DNA of 64,000 nt from Leucocoprinus leucothites (Eukaryota; Basidiomycota; Agaricomycetes; Agaricales; Agaricaceae): positions 1 to 64,000 of the forward strand of contig JAACJO010000012.1 of assembly GCA_013368445.1 (NCBI GenBank). The letters run 5' to 3'. Position 1 is the first letter of the stretch; each line of letters opens with the position of its first letter. A program made the position numbers and the translations under genes. This document shows, piece by piece, positions 1-8,690 of the stretch. The notes below the pieces were generated by a model. It saw only the letters and a program-made list of their open reading frames with translations. It had not been told where the DNA came from and did not search any database.

Positions 1-466
1 AAGAAAGAACCAACCATGGACACCATTTAAAGTAGGAGACCAAGTTTGGTTAGATAACCAAAATCTTCCTTTGCCCTATGCTTCTAAGAAGCTCAACCAA
101 AGAAGAGAAGGTCCATTTACTATTATTAGAAAGACCTCTCCAGTCAACTATGAACTCAAACTACCACCAAAGTGGAAGATTCACAACAAGTTCCACACTT
201 CACTTCTCATGCCAGTAACTGAGAATGACATTTATGGGAAACACAACCCTAAACCACCACCTGTTCTTGTCTCAGGAGAAGAACAATACAAAGTTGAAGC
301 AGTCCTAAATCATAGAACACACAGACTATGCTCAGGAACAAAAATAGAATACCTAATTTGATGGAAAGGATACAGGCCTACTGAAGACTCATGGGAACCA
401 GAGAAAAACCTTGAAAATTCAAAAGAAATTATTCAAGAGTATAAAACCCAGCACAATCTCTCTTAA
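1..466 (+). pseudogene. gypsy pol 3' end: integrase C-terminus and chromodomain
   Basis: Read in the frame starting at base 2, the sequence is open from the window edge and matches the integrase C-terminal region of chromoviruses (KVGDQVWL, then REGPFTII, then WKIHNKFHTSLL). A chromodomain follows (KIEYLI, stop, WKGYRPTEDSWEPEKNL). The stop at 359-361 is TGA where chromodomains have a basic residue, consistent with CGA to TGA. The frame ends at TAA 464-466. Chromodomains tether the integrase to modified chromatin and steer insertion. The 5' part of pol (protease, RT, RNase H) is outside the window. Confidence 0.85.
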
Positions 467-791
467 TATTCCCCGGCTTCAATGACTACTCCAGAAGTCA
501 GTGAACAACCAACAGTAACAGTCTTTGGAACTATTATCTGTGAATTGCCCTCACCCCTTACTCCTCCCATTACTCCAACCAACACCATCAATGATGCAAA
601 CAAGGTCAAAGAAAGTCCTGGTCTTGCCCCATTGCAAGAACAAGGCACCACTTCCCCTGCCGGAGATAGTGCAGGCAGAAACACTAGCAGTGAAAACTCT
701 TCACCCTATTTGGAGAATACTATCCTACAACGTGCATTTCTTTGAGAACAAACAGCCATTGACTTTCTGTCTGCCTACGGCAGCAATCCTA

Positions 792-1001
792 CAGTGGCTC
801 AAAAAACTGTCCCAATGTTTTCGCATTTTGGACATATTTGCTAATACCAGGGCAGATATATGGCCTAGCATCCTGAAAATATTCACACAGGTACCTTGAC
901 ATATTGGGCGCATATATTCCCATGATCACATGACCTTGTCCATCAATGAATTAATAATGAATTATCAAAAATATCTACTCATTGGGACAGTTTTTTGACC
1001 C
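792..1001 (+). repeat. Tc1 copy 1 left terminal inverted repeat
   Basis: About 210 bp that match the reverse complement of 2175-2384 with very few differences. The outer end (CTCAAAAAACTGTCCCAATG) recurs at the inner edge in opposite orientation (980-1000), so the arm is itself flanked by an inverted pair of the same motif, the likely transposase sites. Confidence 0.9.
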
Positions 1002-1138
1002 CCTGTCAGCCTCCCAGTATCTACCTTGTAACATGCCAGGGGAGCATCAGGGCAGGCGTGGGAGTAATGAACAAGATCATGTGACCTTGGTTGACATGTT
1101 GAGATGGCTACAACTGTCTTTCTTCCTGCCACTACATC

Positions 1139-2158
1139 ATGAAAGCTATCTCCTCTACCCAATACTCCCAAGTCACTTCTCTTCTCAAAGATGGCTATTC
1201 CTTGCGCCAGATTGAACATAAAACTGGTCTAGGAAAGTCTACTGTTGGGAGGATCAAGAAAGAAGTTGATGGGGACAAGGAAAACAACAAGGGAGGACGT
1301 CCTTCCAAGCTTTCTCCTCGTGATAAAAAAGCAATAATTCACCAAATAACCTCTGGAAAGCTAGACAATGCTGTCCAGGCTACAACTTTCATTAACTCTA
1401 CTCTGTCTGACCCTGTCACACCCCAAACTGTCAGAAATACCCTTCAGGATAATGGATTTCGCTCTGTAACCAAGATCAAACGACCTCTACTCAAAAAGCG
1501 ACATCGTGAGGAACGCCTTGACTTTGCACATGAACATAGGAATTGGACAGTGGAGGACTGGAAGAGGGTGTTGTGGACAGATAAAACAAAGATCAACAGG
1601 ATTGGGTCAGATGGAAAGGTGTATACCTGGAAGGAGAGGGGGGAACCACTGTCAGATAGGACCACTCTCCCTACTGTCAAACATGGAGGAGGTGGTAACA
1701 TGATGGTGTGGGGGTGTATGGGGTGGAATGGGGTAGGAAAGCTGATAGAGGTTCAAGGGAATATGGATGCAGTGCAATACTGCGAGATTTTGGACAATGG
1801 GGTGGTGGAAAGCTTTGAAAAGTTGGAGATGGAGGAGGAGGAGAGGATATTCCAGCAGGATAATGACCCAAAACACACCTCAAAACTGGGACAACAATGG
1901 TTTGTGGACAACAACATTCAAGTTCTACCATGGCCTGCACAATCCCCTGACCTAAATCCCATTGAACACCTCTGGACCTACCTGAAGGACCAGCTGAAGG
2001 CATATGAAAGACCACCCAAGGGAGTATTTGAATTGTGGGAGAGGCTAGTAGAGGAGTGGAATAAGATTCCAGCAGAAAGGTGCCAAAGGCTGATAGAAAG
2101 CATGCCCAGAAGGATTGAGGCAGTTATCAGGGCAAGAGGAGGTCATACAAAGTATTGA
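1139..2158 (+). CDS. Tc1/mariner transposase (DD34E), 339 aa
   Basis: Cut-and-paste transposase. Residues 1-45 form a helix-turn-helix (SLRQIEHKTGLGKSTVGRI), an AT-hook-like GGRPSK lies at 52-57, a second HTH region runs to about 130, and the DDE domain follows. The catalytic triad is visible as D148 (VLWTD), D241 (QQDNDPKHT) and E276 (PDLNPIEHLW), with 34 residues between the last two, as in Tc1 and Sleeping Beauty. The frame is open and the length usual for the family. In copy 1 D148 is followed by K149, whereas the other copy has the common WxDE, so activity is likely but not certain. The start is the first ATG in frame, inside the inverted repeats. Confidence 0.93.
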   Translation: MKAISSTQYSQVTSLLKDGYSLRQIEHKTGLGKSTVGRIKKEVDGDKENNKGGRPSKLSPRDKKAIIHQITSGKLDNAVQATTFINSTLSDPVTPQTVRNTLQDNGFRSVTKIKRPLLKKRHREERLDFAHEHRNWTVEDWKRVLWTDKTKINRIGSDGKVYTWKERGEPLSDRTTLPTVKHGGGGNMMVWGCMGWNGVGKLIEVQGNMDAVQYCEILDNGVVESFEKLEMEEEERIFQQDNDPKHTSKLGQQWFVDNNIQVLPWPAQSPDLNPIEHLWTYLKDQLKAYERPPKGVFELWERLVEEWNKIPAERCQRLIESMPRRIEAVIRARGGHTKY

Positions 2159-2174
2159 GTAGGTAGATAACAGA

Positions 2175-2384
2175 GGGTCAAAAAACTGTCCCAATGAGTA
2201 GATATTTTCGATAATTCATTATTAATTCATTGATGGACAAGGTCATGTGATCATGGGAATATATGCTCCCAATATGTCAAGGTACCTGTGTGAATATTTT
2301 CAGGATGCTAGGCCATATATCTGCCCTGGTATTAGCAAATATGTCCAAAATGCGAAAACATTGGGACAGTTTTTTGAGCCACTG
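2175..2384 (-). repeat. Tc1 copy 1 right terminal inverted repeat
   Basis: Inverted partner of 792-1001. It begins with the inner motif GGTCAAAAAACTGTCCCAAT and ends with the outer motif in opposite orientation, followed by the TA duplication at 2385-2386. Confidence 0.9.
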
Positions 2385-3476
2385 TAGATTCACTTCATAT
2401 GTCTACAACATCAGGAATTGCCTTAATGCTCTCGCTTCTGCAAGAAGTGAATACAAGCATCTCCAGGAAGAAATGGACTTCCATCTTAGTAACCTGGCAT
2501 GCCATATCCCTCGGGGTCCCTATACTCAGAACATCATCTGATGTGTCAAACGCACCAACCCGGACAGAGATTACTTCACTATGCTCAAGCATCAACAAGC
2601 TCCAGAGCAATGTGCACAGAATTCTGAGCATGCCCTAGCTGATGATGAAGGAAAAACTTCCACACCTAGCATCAAACCTCAGCAACATCATGATGTGGCT
2701 ACACACAATGCCATATTACTGAGTACACCCCCTCTAACATCTGCTAATGAGCCTCCTCGAAATACCAATTGAGATGCGACTCAGTCTGGACATACTAGTC
2801 AAACCTGCGACATATGTCATGGAATGGGTCATATCAAGATGCTTTGCCCAGGATATCATTGCACCTGGTGCAACACTTTTGCCCCTGGCCATTTCACCAA
2901 GCATTGTTCCCAAAATCCTTATAAAGGAATTGCTTGACAGGATCTACCCCCAGTTGCCCTGGCAGCACTTTCCATTACTGAGGGAGTCAATACCACCAAG
3001 GCTCTTGCTCTGCAGTCCATCTCTGAATCTGCCAGAGTACAGCCCCACCAGTCTAGTATACCAACCAGCAATCACAGCACCCCCATCACTAATGTCGATG
3101 GACTTCAATCCAAATGACATAATCCAACATCCATGGCTATTAACACCACCACTCTTAGCTGCACCTACAACCCTCCTTTTATGCTGCAACGAGGCTGTAA
3201 ACCCACACCATGAGGAAGACAGTATGGTCATCTCCAGATCTCAGTCCATTCCTCCCATCCAAACCATCGAGGATGCAGTCTGAATGGACACCTCCATCAT
3301 GGTAAAACTTCTTGCATCTATAAAGGAGACCACCCCCTTACACCCCCATATGAAGATGGCAATTACGAATCTCATTACAATGATGAAGCCAACTTCAATA
3401 TAGATGGTGAAGGTAATTTACCTTAGTGACTTAGATAGTTACTAAGATGTGGACATCTTAGCTAGGAAAGGGATAA

Positions 3477-4141
3477 TGTTATGTATATTAATTATATCTA
3501 GCATTTGTTTCCTATACAATGCAAAGTCAATATTAGCTTTACTTAAGTAATATCACAATTATGTTTTCATCTTATTTGTTCTTGTATTTTTCTATTTTAT
3601 TTTGACTCATTTACTTTGTCTTATTATAACTTGTTATAACTTGTTTGGTTTTATTTACCTTTTGATGATATGTAATTATTAAATATAGCTGTGCTATATT
3701 TGGACTATCTTGTGATCTAGTCAGATGATCAAAGAAGAACTTCTTTAGAAGAACTTCTAAAGCTTCTTTGACAGATCATGTCTTATATAGTTTAATTAGT
3801 GTTAAGGAAGCTGTATGCTTCTCTTCTTTCATTAGAAGCCCTTAGCCCTAGTTAATAATAGATACAGACTTGTATTGTATATAAGTCATCGACATCTACC
3901 AAGGAGAAACATTGTTTCTATTTGGTTAGGTGGAGACTCAATACGAGCCTTTATCTACACAAAGTTGAATTGAACTTAAGCTCTAAGATCTCAATTACTA
4001 AAGTCTTTACACTTATAATTGCCGTATTATAACTCTGACTTTGTGAACGACTTTGTTGCTTACCAAAAAGGAGTCCCCTTTGATAAGATCAAGTTGATAC
4101 TTATCACGCCAGCTTAGGACCAGGCTGGCATCACTATAACA
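3477..4141 (+). repeat. 3' LTR of the Ty3/gypsy element
   Basis: A 665-bp candidate LTR starting TGTTATG and ending ATAACA, a short terminal inversion (TGTTAT/ATAACA), directly after a purine-rich tract. It holds a TATA-like TATATAAG at 3878-3885, a likely retroelement promoter. The ends are inferred from terminal symmetry only, because the 5' LTR is outside the window. Confidence 0.75.
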
Positions 4142-4194
4142 GGAGCCTTTTACAAGAGGTTCTTCCCCCTCATGCCCAAATCTTGTTGATGTGG

Positions 4195-4652
4195 CCACCA
4201 CCTAGAAATGTGTCATCATATTCTTTGCTATTGCCCACTATACCCCATCCACACTCAATGGGTGCAATGTGCTTTTCCCCAATACAAGTTCCTCATCAAG
4301 TTCTTGAAAAAGAACCCAGCTGCTTTGCCTTTACCAATCATAACTCACATCCACCACTGCTCCAAGCCCCTGTGCCTGCCAATCCAAATGAAGGTGAACT
4401 TTATTCTTTCATTTCTTCTCTTTTATTCTCCTTTGAGTCCGATTTCTGCATGTAATGTCTTGTCCTTTAGTCTCCCTTGAGTCTTCTCTATTTTGCTGGA
4501 CTAATCATATATAGTCTTTGTCTTAAGTAGTTGGAGACCACTTCATGTACCCCGGCTTGCTGTAGTGTACCATCTGTTTGTATTATTTAGTTGAAAGTGG
4601 ACTGTGATTGAGCACTACTATATAAATTCATTGATAAAAATAAAATAAAAAG
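4195..4652 (+). other. Unclassified element fragment (family Y), 3' coding tail and A-rich end
   Basis: This stretch is homologous to the complement of about 11340-11722. Both encode, with a frame break in this copy, a short conserved segment (LYPIHTQWVQCAFPQY, FLKKNP, then GELYSFISSLL), so a coding 3' end has been duplicated. After about 4605 the two copies diverge; this one ends in an A-rich run (4630-4652) that abuts X copy A. It is probably the 3' end of a retroelement; the family is not recognised. Confidence 0.5.
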
Positions 4653-6724
4653 ACCTCTAACAGTAAGCTCATATGTGCATGTGGCCCTAGCGATGAGACA
4701 ATGGGGTTGGGGAATACATTGAAGCAGGTATACAACCTACTCCTGGGGCCTCCTATTGTCCTCCTTGTGACAGCTAAGCCAATCATGGTCAAACTGGTGG
4801 TGCCAGAATGGGCACCTTTGATCATCAGCTGTATGGTCTCCCTTGCAGTTGATACATGAGATGTGGGGACAGGGCTCCCCAGCAGGTGTGGGCAGGATGG
4901 GGGGGTTTGCCTTCAGACTCCCCTTACAACATGATGATGTGGAGCAATGATTCTCACTATGGTGAGGACCACCACACTGGGAACACCTGAGTGCACAGTT
5001 GTGGCAAGTGAGGGTAGAGTGACCAAAGCACCAGCAGCACTGGCACTGAGGGACACTGGGGTGGGCATGGGCAGGCTTGATGACAGCCTGCATACTGTTG
5101 AAGTTGAGGTACTTGTTAATGAGCCTCTTAGCATTGGCTCCTGACTGAGAGTCCCATAGGTTGAACCAAACAGTAGCAGTGTCAGCCTTGGGGGAGTTGT
5201 GCATGATGTGTACAGATGAAACATGGGTGAAAGTGTCCTTGAATGGAGACAATCACATATGATCAGTGATCTGGATCAGTGTAATACAGATGCCATTCAC
5301 ATGGAAGGGGATATTGAGGATCTTGAGATAAGACCTCAACCTGGGGCAGCATGTCTTCAGCTCAAAATGGGTGGTGAAGACAGAGGGGATGGCAGACTCG
5401 ACAATGGTGATGTCAGAGTCTGAGGGCATGGCAGAGGTGTACAGTGCAATGGTGCTGTATGCCTTGGTGATGTTCTCAATGCACAAGGATGACTTGGCAT
5501 GTGAGAGGGTATCGTTGAGGATGTGCATGGCCTTGTGATAGAGGTACATGATCTCACTGGTGTTACCAGTGAAATCCAGGAATAGTTGTCAGCAGGTGGG
5601 CCCAGTGGTGGTCATGCATGGCTTCTTCACAGAACTAGCAGTGACAGTAGCAGCCTGATGCATCACAGCAACATGATCAGGGTTGAGGGAGAGGTTTGCC
5701 TGTGCCAGCTTGATAAGCAACACAGGCAATGCCAAAGTGCCAGAATGAGTGGCTTCTGCAAATGAGTGCTGACAAGGCACTGGAGCAGAAGTGGGGATGG
5801 GTGTCTTTGCAGGCACTCAGAGAGGGCCACTAGTGTGTGCCTTAGGGGGCACTTGCTTGGGCAGTATGGGGGGATGGACCAGGGTGGGCTGCAGTGCCTT
5901 GGGCATTTGCTTGGGCACCTTGGGGGAGCCCATGTTGATGTCACATGGTTCCACTTTGTCAGCAGATCCATGGGTCATCTTGTGGATGATGCACATGTCT
6001 TTAGGGGAGGCTCCAGGCTCAATGAACCAAGCAAAGCCTTGCATGAAGCAGTGAAAGGTGGTCCAGCCATGGCTAGCCCACTCCTTACCCATGGTAATGT
6101 GTGCACTCCTGTGCCTGCTCATCTCAAATTTATAGATGGCACCAGCAAGATAGCCAACATACACCTTGGCATAGTCCTCATCAAGGAGGGAATCATCAGG
6201 GAGTTCACGCATGAAGCACATGAACTTCTTGAGGCCATTGAATGCCCACTTGGCCATGGTCTCATCTCCAGACACAGTCCTGGAGGAGGATGAGGGGGTT
6301 GATGGTGCAGCAGGGGGAGGAGTGGGAACTGGGTAGTAGGTGGTACCATCAGCAATGAGGGGGGCCTTGGGACCAAAGGTCACCGGAGACTGAGTAGTAG
6401 ATGCTGGTGATGGAACATCAGCAGGCACTGAGGAGAGAGGTGAGAGTGACTGAAAGTCAGCCCTCATGGAGGCAACAGCAGCCTTGAAATCTGCCATTAT
6501 GTGGACTGGCTGGGTGGAGGTGGAGGGCCTGGGGGCTGCTTCAATAGTATTGAGCTTGTCATCACCAGACACAATGTTGGAGTTGAGGTCCATGTTTATG
6601 ATCTCACAACTAATAGCTTTAGACTTTTGCCTACCCATGTTAACTAGTATAGACAATGCAGTAATGTTCTCTAAATGCAACACACCAACAAGAGATGGTG
6701 GTGGTAAGAGGACAAGAAGGGATG
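4653..6724 (-). mobile_element. Family X retroposon, copy A
   Basis: A minus-strand copy of the zinc-knuckle element whose complete unit is 8691-10971. Its 5' end (complement of 6724 downward, CATCCCTTCTTGTCC) coincides with the 5' end of copy D, followed by the same short leader (CTTACCACCACCATCTCTT). The 3' end runs into the A-rich tail of fragment Y near 4652 and lacks its own poly(A). It abuts copy B head-to-head at 6724/6729. Confidence 0.75.
4737..6638 (-). pseudogene. Family X gag-like zinc-knuckle protein, copy A (3 stops)
   Basis: One reading frame of 634 codons from MGRQKSKAIS (6638) to 4737, broken only by three stops at 5819-5817, 5591-5589 and 5255-5253, all TGA. The N-terminal third is Pro/Ser/Thr-rich (TTYYPVPTPPP), the middle has a conserved helical block (YLYHKAMHILNDTLSHAK, ELKTCCPRLRSYLKIL), and the C-terminus carries two CCHC knuckles (C-x2-C-x4-H-x4-C) and a third C-x2-C-x3-H-x6-C, the set seen in ORF1/Gag of jockey, I and Tad-type LINEs. 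Such proteins bind element RNA. The best preserved copy here; no reverse transcriptase accompanies it. Confidence 0.75.
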
Positions 6725-6728
6725 ACAT

Positions 6729-7739
6729 TTGCGGCTTTTCTGGACCTTGGTCCTCTTTCCCTGAGGCTGACTTAGAGTCAACTCCTCACCCAGTGCCTAG
6801 TGATGTTCTATTCCTCACATCTAGTACTCAAACTCTGGTGACCTTGAGTCCTGTAGGTCCCTCCATTGCCACCCCCAGTGGCTCTATTGCACCCCAGGTT
6901 GCCCCCTCTGCCCCCTCTTCTGTCAGACCCAATTTGGAGGAGGGGGCCATGGCTGCCTATGAAGGTCTTTGTTGCTTTGGCAGATGGATGTCAAGGCTTG
7001 ATCCCACCACTGTCATGACTGACTCGGCTCATTGCTTGTTTGCACTCTACCTTGTAGGGAGCCTATGGGAGTTCAAGAAGAGGGGCTGGGAGGATACCCA
7101 GCTCACTTCTGTTCTACAAGTGCAGGTGTGGCCCATGGTTGACTCCTTCCTTCACTCTAGGGGCCTTTCAGCCAACCCTAATTGACCACACAGTGACCAT
7201 GAGTTGTCCTACAGATCTGCTGACAAAGTAGGTCCACATGACATCAGCATAGGTGAACTCAAAGCACCCAAACAACTGCCCCTGACCCAATCTATTTTAC
7301 TGCCCAAGCAAGCACCCCCTAAGGTGCACACTAGTGGCCCTTCTTAAGCTAGGGTTCAGTCTGACAGCCAAGCCCAGCAAGCACCCACCAAAGTGCCCCT
7401 TCCCCCCACCTTGGTCAAAAAGTCCTTTGCTGAGGTGGCCCACCCACCTGCCAGGGTTGTGTCACTGATCAAGTTGGCACAGTCCCACCCTGATCTCAAT
7501 CCTGATCACATTACCATGATGCATCAGGCTGCCCAAGCCACTGCTCCCATCACCTGGAAGCCGCGCATGACAACCACAGGCCCAACCCACTGCCAACTGT
7601 TCCTTGACTTCACTAGCAGCACCAGTGACATCACCTATCTCCATCACAAGGCCATGCACCTTCTCAACAATTCCCTCTCCCATGCCAAGTCAACCTTGTG
7701 CATGGAGAACATTACTAAGGCATACAGCACAATTGCACT
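6729..7739 (+). pseudogene. Family X gag-like protein, copy B (5' and 3' truncated)
   Basis: A plus-strand copy starting abruptly in the N-terminal region (CGFSGPWSSF, comparable to CGFLGSPW in copy D) with no start codon or leader, since copy A abuts it. The frame carries stops near 7183 and 7344 but stays in register to about 7739. Copy C then begins with a full 5' leader at 7740, cutting B in the block that reads AYSTIALYTS in the other copies. The zinc-knuckle end is missing. The N-terminal half is clearly diverged from copies A and C, so B and D look like one subfamily, A and C another. Confidence 0.65.
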
Positions 7740-8647
7740 CATCTCTCCTTGACCTCTTACCACCACCATCTCTTAGTTGGTGTGAAGTTTGACATCTAGT
7801 ATATACTGATTCTACTCTAGCTAATATGGGTAGGCATAAATCTAAAGCTATCGCTCATGAAATCACAAACATAGATCTTGATTCTGGTATCATATCTGGC
7901 AATGACAAGCTTGACACTATCAAAGAGGCCTCCAGGCCCTCCACATCCACCCAGCCAGTCCACACAATGGCAGATTTCAAGACTGCTGTCACCTCCATGA
8001 AGGCTGACTTTCAGTTGCCCTCACCCCTCCCCTTGGTGCCCACTGATGTTCCATCACTGGCACCTACTCCTCAGCTTCCAGTGACCTTTGGTCCCAAGGC
8101 CCCCCTCATTGCTGGTGGTACCACATACTACCCAGTCCCCACTCCTCCCCCGATTACACTATCTACCCTGTTGTCCTCCTCTGGGACCATGTCAGGAGAC
8201 AATGCCACAGCCAAGCAGGCTTTCAATGGCCTCAGGAAGTTCACATGCTTCATGCATAAGCTCCCTGATGATTTTCTCCTCAATGAGAAGTACACCAAGT
8301 CCTGTGCTGGCTACCTTGCTGGTACAGTATACAAATTTGAGATGAGTGGACACAGCAGTGCACACATTTCCATAGGCAAAGAGTGGGCTGGCCACAGCTG
8401 GACCACCTTTCGCTCCTTCATGCAGGGCTTCACTCACTTTATCAAGCCTGGAGCCTCCCCTAAAGACATGTGTGTCATCCATGAGGCAACCCATAGATCC
8501 ACTGACAAAGTGGAACCACATGACATCAACATGGGCTCCCCCAAGGCTCTACAGCCTGCCCAAGCAAGCACCCCCTAAGGCGTGTGCTAGTTTAGGTGCT
8601 TCAATGTTGCCTGTGTCACTCATCAAGCTGGCACAGACAAACCCCTC
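7740..8647 (+). pseudogene. Family X copy C, 3' truncated by a poly(A)-tailed insertion
   Basis: A plus-strand copy with the complete 5' leader (from 7740) and an intact start, MGRHKSKAIAHEI at 7826. The frame is open without stops to TAA 8576-8578; similarity to the next domain block (VSLIKLAQTNPS) continues to about 8645, where 18 T follow. It matches copy A closely in its N-terminal 250 residues. The C-terminal zinc knuckles are absent because of the insertion at 8648. Confidence 0.7.
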
Positions 8648-8690
8648 TTTTTTTTTTTTTTTTTTCTTCAAAATCATAAATTTATATACC
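8648..8690 (-). repeat. 3' end and poly(A) tail (18 T on plus strand) of a retroposed element
   Basis: Eighteen T (8648-8665) at the exact point where copy C stops, followed by CTTCAAAATC and the 15-bp sequence that is duplicated at 10972-10986. Read on the minus strand this is an element 3' end followed by poly(A); its body continues beyond the D insertion at 10987 and upward. It predates D, which landed in it. Confidence 0.6.

Larger units (their letters stand above)
792..2384 (+). mobile_element. Tc1/mariner DNA transposon, copy 1 (intact reading frame)
   Basis: A 1593-bp element bounded by CAGTGGCTC and its complement GAGCCACTG, with TA duplicated on both sides (790-791 and 2385-2386), the Tc1/mariner target. 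It has terminal inverted repeats of about 210 bp and one intact transposase gene (1139-2158). It sits inside the gypsy zinc-knuckle frame; removing it and one TA restores that frame. A second copy of exactly the same length is at 13848-15440. With an open transposase and near-perfect ends it could be recently active. Confidence 0.95.
482..3426 (+). pseudogene. gag-like zinc-knuckle frame downstream of gypsy pol, interrupted by Tc1
   Basis: This frame starts with ATG 15 bases after the pol stop. When the Tc1 insertion (792-2386, counting one TA) is left out, it stays in one frame to TAG 3424-3426, 450 codons in all. The N-terminal part is Pro/Thr-rich, the middle is helical (YVYNIRNCLNALASARSEY), and around 2806-2900 there are two CCHC knuckles, C-x2-C-x4-H-x4-C followed by C-x2-C-x6-H-x4-C. 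Six premature stops occur (743, 2539, 2770, 2935, 3115, 3211), every one TGA. The zinc knuckles suggest a nucleocapsid-like role, but its place after pol is unusual; whether a normal gag also lies upstream cannot be seen. Confidence 0.65.
1..4141 (+). mobile_element. Ty3/gypsy LTR retrotransposon, 3' part, decayed
   Basis: The right part of a Ty3/gypsy element enters the window from the left. In order it shows the integrase C-terminus with chromodomain (1-466), a second reading frame with zinc knuckles (482-3426, split by a Tc1 insertion), a purine-rich tract just before the LTR (GGAAAGGGA, about 3466-3474), and a 3' LTR (3477-4141). The left LTR, gag and most of pol lie outside the window, so the target duplication cannot be checked; the five bases after the LTR are ggagc. 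Premature stops in both frames are all TGA. The element is dead as seen here. Confidence 0.85.
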
